Shown here: piece by piece, positions 15,059 to 23,377 of the stretch | How the letters are laid out: every line of letters starts with the position of its first letter | Numbering within the stretch: the stretch's first letter is position 1 | NCBI RefSeq assembly: GCF_000214035.2 | Contig: NZ_AFHG01000029.1 | Span: 270,024 to 334,023 of the forward strand | Direction of reading: 5' to 3' | DNA: 64,000 nucleotides | Source: Methyloversatilis universalis FAM5 | Lineage (GTDB): Bacteria; Pseudomonadota; Gammaproteobacteria; Burkholderiales; Rhodocyclaceae | The notes under the pieces: generated by a model | Databases searched by the model: none | Seen by the model: the letters and a program-made list of their open reading frames with translations, nothing else | Told to the model about the DNA's origin: nothing | Made by a program: the position numbers and the translations under genes

Positions 15059-15306
15059 GCGACCTCGTCACCGACATGCGCGACATCCTGCGCCGCCTCG
15101 GTGTCTCCGACGACGTGGCGGCGCTGTGCGAAGCCGAGCTACGCGCCAAGTACGGCGGAGACGAGGTCTATGTCGGCCGGAAGAAGAAAGGGCGCCTCGT
15201 CGAGGCGCTGGAGCGTGAGCCGCAGGCGGATCTGTCAGAGATGGCGCGGCGGCTCGGGGTGTCGGAGCGACGGCTGCGGCAGATCAGGCAGCTGACGGGG
15301 AAGTAA
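15055..15306 (+). CDS. Small HTH protein, Mor/resolvase-like
   Basis: TTG start at 15055 with GGAGGG four bases upstream and a 4-base overlap with the terminase stop (TTGA). The 83-aa product has VAALCEAELRAKYGGDEVYV, similar to the core of Mu Mor-type activators, followed by a helix-turn-helix (LSEMARRLGVSERRLRQIRQ). In other phages such proteins activate middle or late transcription; here the location inside the head operon makes that uncertain. Confidence 0.6.
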   Translation: MSDLVTDMRDILRRLGVSDDVAALCEAELRAKYGGDEVYVGRKKKGRLVEALEREPQADLSEMARRLGVSERRLRQIRQLTGK

Positions 15307-15346
15307 CGGACACGTATGGGCATGGTGCCGGAGCGAGAGGACGAGA

Positions 15347-15535
15347 ATGATTTGCAAGCCTGAAGAAGCCAAGGACTACAAGTGCTGCGCGATGGACAAG
15401 AATTGCGAAGGCCCCGCGTGCATGGCGTGGCGCACTGAAGTGAAGCAGTCAGTCGAAATACGCAAGTCTCGCCTGCCGCTGCCGCCTCAGTTTGAAGCCA
15501 CCGGGCGTGGCTACTGCGGCCTAGCACATCGCTGA
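15347..15535 (+). CDS. Small cysteine-rich phage protein, 62 aa
   Basis: Starts MICKPEEAKDYKCCAMDKNC at 15347 with AGAGGA upstream. The CCAMDKNCEGPACMAWR segment resembles the C..S.CMAWR motif in small phage proteins of unknown function, and there is a final cysteine near the C-terminus (GYCGLAHR). Probably metal-binding. The following 130 bp contain no gene but carry the first 35-bp repeat. Confidence 0.6.
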   Translation: MICKPEEAKDYKCCAMDKNCEGPACMAWRTEVKQSVEIRKSRLPLPPQFEATGRGYCGLAHR

Positions 15536-15613
15536 GCAAGCCGAACTAGATGAGCACCGCGGGTGAGTGAGTTCCAATGCCTCGGGCAGCGCAAACCTGA
15601 CCAGGCCCACCAC

Positions 15614-15648
15614 CCCCGGAAATTTTTCCCCCTGAAAATTTCCGCGCC
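15614..15648. repeat. 35-bp repeat, copy 1 (head module)
   Basis: A 35-bp sequence beginning CCCCGGAAATTTTTCCCCC and ending AAAATTTCCGCGCC, repeated with one mismatch at 19470-19504. It is itself an imperfect palindrome (GGAAATTTT / AAAATTTCC). It lies just upstream of the gpW-like gene; its AT-rich core is unusual in this GC-rich phage. Confidence 0.85.
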
Positions 15649-15668
15649 GCTCATGCACGCTGCCGCGC

Positions 15669-16229
15669 ATGAGCGATCCTGCCTACACCGAGCCCGTCAC
15701 CCTGCGTGCGGGTGACTCCGTCACCTGGCGCACCGCGCTGCCCGAGCACCGGCCGGCTGACGGCTGGTCGCTCGCGTACCGGCTGCTCTGGTCCGGCGGT
15801 TACGCCGACTGCGTGGTTGATGTCGAGGGCGATGAGTACATCGTCAGCCTGAGCGCGTCGCAGACCGCCGGCGTGCCCGCGGGCAAGGCCCGGCTTTTCG
15901 GCTGGGCCTGGCGTTCGGCCGATCGCCTCACGGTGCATGACTCGGTGCTGCCGGTGCTGCCCAACCTCGCGACGGCCACCACCTACGACAGCCGCACCCA
16001 GGCGCAGAAGGCACTCGAAGACGCCCGCGCCGCGCTCGCCGCCTACACCGCCGACGGCGGCGCCACCGTCGAGAGCTACACCATCGCCGGCCGCAGCATG
16101 AAGTTCCGCAGCGCGGCCGATCTGATCACCCTGATCGCCAGGCTCGAGCGCGACGTTGCCCGCGAGCGCATCGCCGGCGCCGTGCTGGCCGGCGGCGCGC
16201 CCGGCCGCGTCGTCACCCGTAGCCAGTGA
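15669..16229 (+). CDS. Head completion protein with gpW-like C-terminus
   Basis: A 186-aa protein. The N-terminal 100 residues (TEPVTLRAGDSVTWRTALPE ...) look like a small beta domain. The C-terminus (ARAALAAYTADGGATVESYT then IAGRSMKFRSAADLITLIAR) follows the lambda gpW pattern of helix, beta hairpin, helix. gpW stabilises packaged DNA and prepares the portal for tail joining. Gene order terminase-W-portal matches lambda. The N-terminal extension is extra relative to gpW (68 aa). Confidence 0.65.
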   Translation: MSDPAYTEPVTLRAGDSVTWRTALPEHRPADGWSLAYRLLWSGGYADCVVDVEGDEYIVSLSASQTAGVPAGKARLFGWAWRSADRLTVHDSVLPVLPNLATATTYDSRTQAQKALEDARAALAAYTADGGATVESYTIAGRSMKFRSAADLITLIARLERDVARERIAGAVLAGGAPGRVVTRSQ

Positions 16230-16236
16230 GGTAAGC

Positions 16237-17886
16237 ATGGGCTTCCTGCAGAAACTCTTCGGCCGTCGGGAATCTGTGCAGGCGCGTGCACAGTGGCTCG
16301 AGCGCACCGTGCACAACGTCGTCGAAGCCGCCGCCGCCCGGTACGCGCGCAGCGGCGCCTTCGACGCCGCTGAAACGCACCCGTGGTCTGAAGCGTGGGA
16401 CACCGCCGACATCAACCTGAACGACGCCCTGGCCAGCCGCCTCGGCGTGCTGCGTGGCCGCTCCAAGACGCTGGCGCGCAACAACGAGTGGGCGCGCCGC
16501 TACCTCTGGCTCAGCAAGAGCAACGTGCTTGGCCCGGTCGGCATCCAGCTCCGCATGACGCTCGACAAGCGCAACGGCGACCCCAACGACCGCGTCAATG
16601 ATCTGATCGAAGGCGGCTGGCGCCACTTCGGCCGGCGCGGAAACTGCGACCTCACCGGTACGCTGACTTGGCGGCAGGTCGAAAAGCTCTGCCTGCTGTG
16701 CCGCGAGCGCGAAGGCGAGTTCCTCATTCGCCTGGTCAATGGTGGGCCGCACGGCCTGCTGCTGCACGTGCTCAACCCCGCCGTGCTCGACGTCAATCTG
16801 CGCGGCGAGTACCAGGGCCGGCGCATCCGCATGGGCATCGAGATCGACGACGCCGGCGGCCCGGTCGCCTACTGGCTGCTCACCGTGCAGCCCGGCGAAG
16901 ACCTCTTCAGCGGCGTGCCCGCCGTCGGCCGGCGCCACGTGCGCGTGCCGGCCGCCGAAATCATCCACGGCTTCGACAAGGAAGAGCCCGACCAGCTGCG
17001 CGGCTACCCCGCGCTCACCGTGGGCGCCGAGCGCCTGTACCTGCTGAAAGACTTCGAGCGCTCGGCCGCGGTGGCCAGCGCCCACAGCGCCAAGCGCGGC
17101 GGTTTCTTCTACACGCCCACCGGCGAGGCGCCGGACGGTTTCGCCGACCATCTCATCAGCGCCGTGCTCGATCAGGCGCGGGCCGAGGGCCGCGAACTCA
17201 GCGTGGACGAGCTGCAGGCGCTGAAAGATGCCTCCTCCAAGTTCAACACGCTGGTGCCCGGCCAGTTCGACACCCTGCCGCACGGCGTGCAGTTCCAGAA
17301 GTTCGACAGCGACTACCCGAACGTCAATTACAACGAGTACACCAAGGCCTGCGTGCGCGGCTTCAGCGCCGGCCTGGGCATGAGCTACGCCACCCACGGC
17401 AACGACCTCGAGGCGGTGAACTACTCATCCGCCCGCGTCGGCATCGTCGATGAGCGCGAGGTCTACAAGTTCCGCCAGGTAGAACTTGTCGAAGAGCTGC
17501 ACGAGCGCGTCGCAGCCGCCTGGCTCTCGCGCGCCATGCTCGCTTATGCCCCCTTCCGCCGGCTCGCCTACGACCGGCTGGAGCAGTACATCGACGCCAT
17601 GTCGTGGCAGCCGCGCCGCTGGGTCGGCATCGACCCGGTCAAGGAAGCCCAGGCCAACGAAATCAACCTGCGCCTGCGCCTCACCAGCCGCCGCCGCATC
17701 ATCCGTGAGCGCGCCGAAGACCCCGACGAAATCGAGCGCGAAATCGCCGAAGAGCAGGCGCTCTATGGCGACCTCGACGCCGAAAACATGCCGCGCCCGA
17801 ACGACCAGGCTGACGACGAAGGCGAGCAGGACAACGATCAATCCACCAGCGGGCGGGCCAGCCGCCTGCACATCGCAGGAGCTTGA
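16237..17886 (+). CDS. Portal protein, lambda family
   Basis: A 549-aa portal beginning MGFLQKLFGRRESVQARAQW. Family landmarks include RSKTLARNNEWARRYLWLSK, VGIQLRM, the VNGGPHGLLLHVLNPAVLDV strand, EIIHGFDKEEPDQLRGYPAL, and GLGMSYATHGNDLEAVNYSS. The dodecameric portal forms the DNA entry pore and the terminase docking site. The start at 16237 has GAGG eight bases upstream; an earlier in-frame start would overlap the gpW-like gene. Confidence 0.92.
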   Translation: MGFLQKLFGRRESVQARAQWLERTVHNVVEAAAARYARSGAFDAAETHPWSEAWDTADINLNDALASRLGVLRGRSKTLARNNEWARRYLWLSKSNVLGPVGIQLRMTLDKRNGDPNDRVNDLIEGGWRHFGRRGNCDLTGTLTWRQVEKLCLLCREREGEFLIRLVNGGPHGLLLHVLNPAVLDVNLRGEYQGRRIRMGIEIDDAGGPVAYWLLTVQPGEDLFSGVPAVGRRHVRVPAAEIIHGFDKEEPDQLRGYPALTVGAERLYLLKDFERSAAVASAHSAKRGGFFYTPTGEAPDGFADHLISAVLDQARAEGRELSVDELQALKDASSKFNTLVPGQFDTLPHGVQFQKFDSDYPNVNYNEYTKACVRGFSAGLGMSYATHGNDLEAVNYSSARVGIVDEREVYKFRQVELVEELHERVAAAWLSRAMLAYAPFRRLAYDRLEQYIDAMSWQPRRWVGIDPVKEAQANEINLRLRLTSRRRIIRERAEDPDEIEREIAEEQALYGDLDAENMPRPNDQADDEGEQDNDQSTSGRASRLHIAGA

Positions 17887-17888
17887 AC

Positions 17889-19430
17889 ATGCCGCAGATC
17901 ACCATGCTGGAAGACGTGTGGGACGGCCCCACGCTGCTCGCCAAGGGCGCCTCACCGATCGTCAGTACCGAACTGGCAGATCAGCTGGTGGGGGTAGGGA
18001 AGGCGGTGGATTCGAGCGGCTACCGTGGCGCACGCGTAGACGCGACGATGACCGATGATGTGCAGCGCGCGGAGGCCGCTGCGGTGGTTGAGGCTGCTGG
18101 TGCGATAGTCCCGCTGCGCCGTGCCATCTCCGGCATTCCGACTGCAATGGCTTTCGGAAATTCGATCTGCGCGCAGAACCGTATCGGCGCCAATACGGTT
18201 AATGGCTCAGTCTCCTTCGATGCGCATCTGTGGTGGGCGCAGGCGTTCAGCGGCCATGCATTCGAATGGCTGCAGACCGGCGCAACCGTGCAAGTCGGCG
18301 CGTCTGCCTCGTCGCTGCTGACGCAGGGCATCTACGGCTACAGCGGGGCTACGTCAGTCGATATCTACAACACGGCGTTTGCCGTGACGCTTGGCGCGTA
18401 CCGACCGAATTACGCTCTGATCCAGATGATCGAGAACGACGTCACGCAAATCGTCGCCGGAACCATCACGAGAGTTCAGGCGCAGACCGCATATCGGAAC
18501 ACGATTTCCGGCTGCCTTGCGCAAGGCACTACTCCCATTTTCATCGGCTGCCTTCCGTCAAAGAGCTACAGCACGGCTGCGCACGCCACGGAATACTGGG
18601 CGCTGACGAATTACGTTGAAAGCCTTCAATCCCTGTATCCCGGCATGATCTATGTGCCGGTCTCCGATTTGTACATGGACAGCGCACTGACCACTCCTCA
18701 GCCGCTTTCGTCTGGCATCTACGCCAACTACACCGATACGTCCGTCCATCCGAAAGTTGCAGCCCCGCTGATCGGTGCGCGAATCGCAGATATCCTCGGA
18801 TTGCATGGGATTCTAGGTTTCGGCCTCATACCCGGCCCCGGGGATGCTCGATATATCGGCGGGAACGCTTTCACCTCTGGTACTGGTGGAACGGCCAGCG
18901 CGCCGGTTACGGGTAGTGTTGCGAATAACCTGACGATCGCGAACAACATGACGTCAGCAACCATTGCAGCTGCCGTTGTTAATAGAAACGGTCGACAGGC
19001 GCAGCAGATTTCCGTAACCGCGGGCACCTCGACAGGTTTTCAGAACATGTTCAGCGAGTTCACCTCCGCGATCAATTCTGGCCCCTCGTCGTTTGCGGTT
19101 GGCGACATCGTGCAGCTTCTCGTCGAATTTGAGATCGACAGTGCTACCGCGCTGACCGGATTGCGTGATCTGACGCTGGAGCTGGCGCATACGGGCGGAG
19201 CCGTCACGCCGTACCAGATGTTCAAAAAAGCAAACGCAGACACGTTCGACACGATCACGATCCCCACAGGTCGGCCGATGGTTTTTGCAACTCCGCTTTC
19301 GGTGGTGACGCCAGGAACTACGGCGGTGCGTCCGTTCTTTTACGCGTATGCAAGTCAGAACGCTGCGGCAGCGACCGGACGGTTTTTCAATACAAAATTC
19401 GCTGTTGTGAATTGGTCGAAGTCGAACTGA
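17889..19430 (+). CDS. SGNH/GDSL-type hydrolase fused to a phage head domain
   Basis: A 513-aa protein in three parts. Residues 1-50 (MPQITMLEDVWDGPTLLAKG...) resemble a short phage head protein and are GC-rich like the flanks. Residues about 78-300 look like an SGNH hydrolase: block I AFGNSI (S92), a glycine-rich QGIYGYSG, block III IEND (N183) and YTDTSVHP (D283, H287; spacing DxxxH rather than DxxH). Residues 310-513 are predicted beta-sandwich, possibly carbohydrate binding. From about 18050 the DNA is clearly less GC-rich. It probably deacylates a surface polysaccharide, but position between portal and capsid is unusual for such an enzyme. Confidence 0.65.
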   Translation: MPQITMLEDVWDGPTLLAKGASPIVSTELADQLVGVGKAVDSSGYRGARVDATMTDDVQRAEAAAVVEAAGAIVPLRRAISGIPTAMAFGNSICAQNRIGANTVNGSVSFDAHLWWAQAFSGHAFEWLQTGATVQVGASASSLLTQGIYGYSGATSVDIYNTAFAVTLGAYRPNYALIQMIENDVTQIVAGTITRVQAQTAYRNTISGCLAQGTTPIFIGCLPSKSYSTAAHATEYWALTNYVESLQSLYPGMIYVPVSDLYMDSALTTPQPLSSGIYANYTDTSVHPKVAAPLIGARIADILGLHGILGFGLIPGPGDARYIGGNAFTSGTGGTASAPVTGSVANNLTIANNMTSATIAAAVVNRNGRQAQQISVTAGTSTGFQNMFSEFTSAINSGPSSFAVGDIVQLLVEFEIDSATALTGLRDLTLELAHTGGAVTPYQMFKKANADTFDTITIPTGRPMVFATPLSVVTPGTTAVRPFFYAYASQNAAAATGRFFNTKFAVVNWSKSN

Positions 19431-19469
19431 CGCCACACAGCCGCCTCCGGGCGGCTTCTTCATCTGTTA

Positions 19470-19504
19470 CCCCGGAAATTTTTCCCCCTAAAAATTTCCG
19501 CGCC
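19470..19504. repeat. 35-bp repeat, copy 2
   Basis: Identical to the copy at 15614-15648 except for one base (A19490 versus G15634). The two copies bracket the gpW-like, portal and SGNH genes, and each precedes a start codon by 20-45 bases. Confidence 0.85.
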
Positions 19505-19515
19505 TCCTCTCCACA

Positions 19516-19544
19516 CTGCGCCTCAGTCACTCACTGAGGCGCAG
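19516..19544 (+). promoter_or_regulatory. Perfect 12-bp hairpin before the capsid gene
   Basis: CTGCGCCTCAGT (19516-19527) and ACTGAGGCGCAG (19533-19544) form a 12-bp stem with loop CACTC, ending two bases before the ATG at 19547. It covers the place where a ribosome-binding site should be, so it could restrict translation of the capsid fusion or protect an mRNA 5' end. No T-tract, so not a terminator. Confidence 0.6.
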
Positions 19545-19546
19545 TC

Positions 19547-21715
19547 ATGTCGAGGCTCATCGATCTTTCGCCGAGCGTCACCACCCGCGATTACTTCCAG
19601 CCGCAGGCCGATATCTGGTCGGCGGTGACGGATGCCTACGTGCGCGCCGAGCGCGATGAGCGCGCGGCCTTCCTGCGCGCCATCCCGCACGTGGTCAATG
19701 CCCTGCCGCTGAACCGTGCCGCCATCGATGCCGAGGCGCGCACGGTGCCGATCGCGTTCTCCTCTGAAGAGCCGTACGAGCGCTGGTGGGGCGTCGAAAT
19801 CCTCAGCCACGACCCGGGCGCCGTCGATCTCAGCCGCATGAACAACGGCGGCGCCGTGCTGGTCGAGCACAGCACCCGCGACCACGTGGGCGTGGTGGTG
19901 CAGGGCAGTGCCGCCATCGACGCCGACCGCACCGGCCGCTGTGTGGCCCGCTACGGCAAGAGCGCGCGCAGCGAAGAGATCTTCACCGACGTGCAGGACG
20001 GCATCCGCACCCTCATTTCCGTCGGCTACATGATCGACGAGCTGGTGCTGGTCAAGAGCGACCAGAAAACCGGCATCGACACCTACCGCGCCACGCGCTG
20101 GACGCCCTATGAGGTGTCGCACGTGGCCGTGCCCGCCGACCCCACGGTCGGTGTCGGCCGCTCCAAGATTTTCGTTTCCGGCTTCAAGCCGGCCAACTCT
20201 GCGGCCCCGAGCCGCGCCACCCAGGAGAGCATCATGCCCGAGGACAACCTCGACGACGGCGGCGCGGCCGTCGCAACCCGTACGCAGCAGCAACAGCAGG
20301 CGCCGGCCGCACCGGCCACGTCGGTGCAAACCGTCGGCGACGCCATCACCGCCGAGCGCGCCCGCATGCGCGACATCCGCGCCGTCGGCAAGCAGTGGGG
20401 CATGGGCGAGCAGGCCGAGCAGGCCATCGACGCCGGCATGTCGGTCGATGCCTTTCGCGCCAAGGTCATGGCCGAGCTGCAGGACACCGGCCGCGTGCGC
20501 GTGGCCGAGTCGCCCGAGATCGGCATGAGCGACCGCGAGATCGAGTCCTTCTCGTTCTGCCGCGCGCTGCTGGCTGCGCATGACCCGCTGAACGCCCACA
20601 AGATCGCCCCGCTTGAGAACGAGGCCTCGCGTGCAGCGCAGCAAAAGCGCGGTGAGCGAACCGGCCGCGAAGGCTCCATCACGCTGCCGGCCGACGTACT
20701 GCTGCGCAGCCTGCGCGTCGATGCGCAGAAGGCCGGCGCCGCCGTGCGCAGTCTGTTCGCCCTGCACGGCCTGCGCGGCCAGAGCATGCACACCGGCATC
20801 CAGATGCGCGACCTGGTGGTCGGCACGCCCACCGCCGGCGGCAACCTGGTCGCCACCGATCTGCTGGGCTCCAGCTTCATCGAGCTGTTCCGCAATGCGG
20901 TGCTGTTCGACGAGCTGGGCGTGACCATGCTGACCAACCTCAGCGGCAACATCGCCATTCCGCGCCAGACCGGCGGCGCCACCGCCTACTGGGTGGCGGA
21001 AAACGGTGCACCCACCGAAAGCCAGCAGTCGGTCGACCAGGTGAGCGGCACGCCCAAGACGGTGGGCTGCTTCACCGACTACAGCCGCCGCCTGCTTCTG
21101 CAGTCGAGCATCGACGTCGAGCTGTTCGTCCGCTCCGACCTCGCGCTGCAGATGGCGCAGGAAGCCTTCCGCGCCGCCATCAACGGCAGCGGCAGCAGCA
21201 ACGAGCCGACCGGCCTGATGAACATCAGCGGCACCGGCGCGGTGGTGGGCGGCACCAACGGCGCCGCGCCCACCTATGACCACATCGTCGATCTGGAATC
21301 GGCCGTGGCCAATGCCAACGCCGACGGCGGCCGCCTGGCCTACCTCACCAACACCAAGGTGCGGGGCAAGCTGCGCAAGACGCAGGAGTTCGCCAGCACC
21401 AACGGCAAGCCGGTATGGACCAGCGCCCCCGGTGGTGCCGGCCGCGTGGGCGAGCTGCTGGGCTACAACGCCTACACCTCCAACGCCGTGCCCTCCAACC
21501 TGACCAAGGGCACCAGCTCCGGCGTGTGCTCGGGCATCGCCTACGGCAACTGGGCCGAGCTGCTCATCTTCATGTGGGGCGGCCTCGACCTGATGTTCGA
21601 TCCGTACAGCCTGAGCACCACCGGCGCCAAGCGCCTGGTCGCACTGCAGGACATGGACGTGAACGTGCGTCACGCCACCTCCTTCGCGGTGATGAAAGAC
21701 GCCCTCACCAGCTGA
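19547..21715 (+). CDS. Prohead protease-major capsid fusion, HK97 fold
   Basis: A 722-aa fusion. The N-terminal S78-type protease (about 60-200) shows VEHSTRDHVGVV with His108 and TLISVGYMI with Ser158. Residues 210-330 are a Gln/Ala-rich, then helical scaffold-like linker (ERARMRDIRAVGKQWGMGEQ). The C-terminal HK97 major capsid domain (about 400-722) includes VATDLLGSSFIELFRNAVLF, IPRQTGGATAYWVAENGAPT and ALQDMDVNVRHATSFAV. Fused protease-capsid polyproteins are known in HK97-like phages; self-cleavage should release the capsid subunit. No separate decoration or scaffold gene is seen. Confidence 0.92.
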   Translation: MSRLIDLSPSVTTRDYFQPQADIWSAVTDAYVRAERDERAAFLRAIPHVVNALPLNRAAIDAEARTVPIAFSSEEPYERWWGVEILSHDPGAVDLSRMNNGGAVLVEHSTRDHVGVVVQGSAAIDADRTGRCVARYGKSARSEEIFTDVQDGIRTLISVGYMIDELVLVKSDQKTGIDTYRATRWTPYEVSHVAVPADPTVGVGRSKIFVSGFKPANSAAPSRATQESIMPEDNLDDGGAAVATRTQQQQQAPAAPATSVQTVGDAITAERARMRDIRAVGKQWGMGEQAEQAIDAGMSVDAFRAKVMAELQDTGRVRVAESPEIGMSDREIESFSFCRALLAAHDPLNAHKIAPLENEASRAAQQKRGERTGREGSITLPADVLLRSLRVDAQKAGAAVRSLFALHGLRGQSMHTGIQMRDLVVGTPTAGGNLVATDLLGSSFIELFRNAVLFDELGVTMLTNLSGNIAIPRQTGGATAYWVAENGAPTESQQSVDQVSGTPKTVGCFTDYSRRLLLQSSIDVELFVRSDLALQMAQEAFRAAINGSGSSNEPTGLMNISGTGAVVGGTNGAAPTYDHIVDLESAVANANADGGRLAYLTNTKVRGKLRKTQEFASTNGKPVWTSAPGGAGRVGELLGYNAYTSNAVPSNLTKGTSSGVCSGIAYGNWAELLIFMWGGLDLMFDPYSLSTTGAKRLVALQDMDVNVRHATSFAVMKDALTS

Positions 21716-21732
21716 TTCCCACTCACCTGACA

Positions 21733-21760
21733 CCCGGCGTGCAGACGCATGCACGCCGGG
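21733..21760. repeat. 10-bp hairpin after the capsid gene
   Basis: CCCGGCGTGC (21733-21742) and GCACGCCGGG (21751-21760) pair perfectly around an 8-base loop. There is no T-tract, so it may act as an mRNA stabiliser or attenuator between the very highly expressed capsid gene and downstream head-tail genes. Confidence 0.55.
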
Positions 21761-21774
21761 CTCTGGAGACCCCA

Positions 21775-22035
21775 ATGCCCAAGATCCTCATCATCGAAAC
21801 CTGCCTGGTCAATCACGGCGACGACGCCGGCGGCATCGCCCACGAAGCGGGCGAAACCATCGACGTGAACAAGGACACCGCCATCGAGCTCGCCAAGTAC
21901 GGCCGCTCGCTCTACCTGAACAAGGCGGACGACCCCACCAAGACCAAGCTCTACAGCGCCACGCCCGACATGGTGAAGGCCGTGGAAGCCGCCGCCAAGG
22001 CACGCGCCAAGGCCGCCGAAGAAGCCCCGGTCTGA
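21775..22035 (+). CDS. Small head-region phage protein, 86 aa
   Basis: Starts MPKILIIETCLVNHGDDAGG at 21775 with GGAGA six bases upstream. A strand-rich N-terminus (AHEAGETIDVNKDTAIELAK) and an Ala/Lys-rich helical tail. Similar short proteins follow the capsid gene in many siphophages and are proposed head-tail connectors; I cannot assign it precisely. Confidence 0.6.
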   Translation: MPKILIIETCLVNHGDDAGGIAHEAGETIDVNKDTAIELAKYGRSLYLNKADDPTKTKLYSATPDMVKAVEAAAKARAKAAEEAPV

Positions 22036-22039
22036 CGCC

Positions 22040-22309
22040 ATGAACTTCGCGCCGGCCCTGCTCGTGAATGGCCCTTTCGGCACCGACGTCGTCATCGACG
22101 GCGTGGCCGGTCGGGCCATTTTCGACGAGGCCTACGCCGAAGCCTTCGACGTCGCCGGCAGCGCCCCGCGCCTGACCTACCGCGTCGCCGACTTCCCGTC
22201 GGTCGCCCGCGGCCAGGCCGTGACCGTCGGCGCCCGATCCTTCAAGACCGCCGCAGTGCCCGAGCCTGACGGCACGGGCATGGCGGTGGTGAGGTTGCAC
22301 CAGGCATGA
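22040..22309 (+). CDS. Head-tail joining protein (gpFII-like)
   Basis: An 89-aa protein, MNFAPALLVNGPFGTDVVID, then VAGRAIFDEAYAEAFDVAGS and YRVADFPSVARGQAVTVG. The 'V(I/V)DG..V.AIFD' followed by 'PS...G..V.V....F.V' pattern matches lambda FII/Phage_attach proteins, which join the tail to the filled head. Overlaps the next gene by 4 bases. Confidence 0.72.
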   Translation: MNFAPALLVNGPFGTDVVIDGVAGRAIFDEAYAEAFDVAGSAPRLTYRVADFPSVARGQAVTVGARSFKTAAVPEPDGTGMAVVRLHQA

Positions 22310-22719
22310 GCCACCCGCGCAAACAGATCCGCGCCAGCGTCGTCGCGCTGCTCACGGGCCTGACCGGCGTCACAACGGTCGAGGCCTCGCGCGTCACGCC
22401 GTTCGCTGACAGCGAGCTGCCGGCGCTCAACGTCGTCAATCGCGGTGGCCAGTCGTCACCGATTACGCTGACCGGCAGCGGCCCGCAGGAGCGCCAGATC
22501 ACCGTCGGCATCGACATTCACGTCAAGGCCGCTGACGGCGTGGATGACCTGCTCGACGACATCGCCGAGCGGGTCGAGGCCGAGCTGTTGGGCGCCTCGC
22601 CTGACACCTGGCTCGGCGGCTCCGTGGCCGAGATCAGCGACGAGCCCGACTTCGACGACGAAACCAACCTACCGGCCGGCGTGCTGCGCCTGGTCGTGTC
22701 CATCTCAACCATCGTCTAA
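22306..22719 (+). CDS. Tail terminator / minor tail protein U-like
   Basis: A 137-aa protein (MSHPRKQIRASVVALLTGLT...) with an N-terminal helix, strands around LPALNVVNRGGQSSPITLTG and ERQITVGIDIHVKAADGVDD, and a helix VDDLLDDIAERVEAELLG, the fold pattern of gpU-like tail terminators that cap the tail tube and bind the connector. Order and size fit. Confidence 0.7.
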   Translation: MSHPRKQIRASVVALLTGLTGVTTVEASRVTPFADSELPALNVVNRGGQSSPITLTGSGPQERQITVGIDIHVKAADGVDDLLDDIAERVEAELLGASPDTWLGGSVAEISDEPDFDDETNLPAGVLRLVVSISTIV

Positions 22720-22730
22720 GGGAGACGACC

Positions 22731-23372
22731 ATGTCCTACAGCACTGGCGCCGGCTCGGTTGTTCAGATCGCGACCGCACTGGCCACCGCGAAAAACATCA
22801 CCGCCATCAGCAACGCCGCCGAAGCGGTGGCCACCTTCGAGGCGTCGCACGGCCTCACGCCGGGCGACTGGATCAAGGTCTCCAGCGGCTGGGGCAGCCT
22901 TGACGGCCGCGTCGTGCGCGTGAAGGCGGTTTCGACCAACGATGTGACCCTGGAAGGCGTGAATACCGCCGACACCACGCTCTATCCGGCGGGCTCGGGC
23001 CTCGGCAGCGCGCAGAAGATCACGACCTGGACGGAAATCCAGCACGTGAAGGCGGACAGCTTCCAGACCACCGGCGGCGAACAGCAATTCACCGACGCCT
23101 CGCCGCTGTCGAGCTACACGGATCGCCAGATCCCGACCACGCGCACCGCCTACAACATCGGCTTCGATGTGATGGACACCTCCGCCGGCCTGACCTCGGC
23201 CCGCTCGGCGGGTGCGACCTCGACCGCCTTCCGCATCTCGAAGGGCAGCAACGTGACCGCCGGCGCCGGCATCTTCTCGGTGTCCGAAATCCCGTCGATC
23301 TCCGGTCGTGAGGTCACCACCTTCGGCGTGTCCATCGCGCTGCAGGCCACCCCGATCACCTACTTCAGCTGA
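22731..23372 (+). CDS. Major tail tube protein
   Basis: A 213-aa beta-rich protein following the terminator and preceding the tail chaperones, the fixed position of gpV-like tube proteins. It contains FEASHGLTPGDWIKVSSGWG and VVRVKAVSTNDVTLEGVNT, then TWTEIQHVKADSFQTTGGEQ, as in Gly/Ser/Thr-rich siphophage tail tubes. A good GGGAGACG ribosome-binding site fits high expression. Confidence 0.8.
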   Translation: MSYSTGAGSVVQIATALATAKNITAISNAAEAVATFEASHGLTPGDWIKVSSGWGSLDGRVVRVKAVSTNDVTLEGVNTADTTLYPAGSGLGSAQKITTWTEIQHVKADSFQTTGGEQQFTDASPLSSYTDRQIPTTRTAYNIGFDVMDTSAGLTSARSAGATSTAFRISKGSNVTAGAGIFSVSEIPSISGREVTTFGVSIALQATPITYFS

Positions 23373-23377
23373 TCGCC

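Noticed and set aside
19523-21775. 750-codon open frame antisense to the protease-capsid fusion
   Set aside because: Gln/Arg/His-rich shadow of an unambiguous structural gene.
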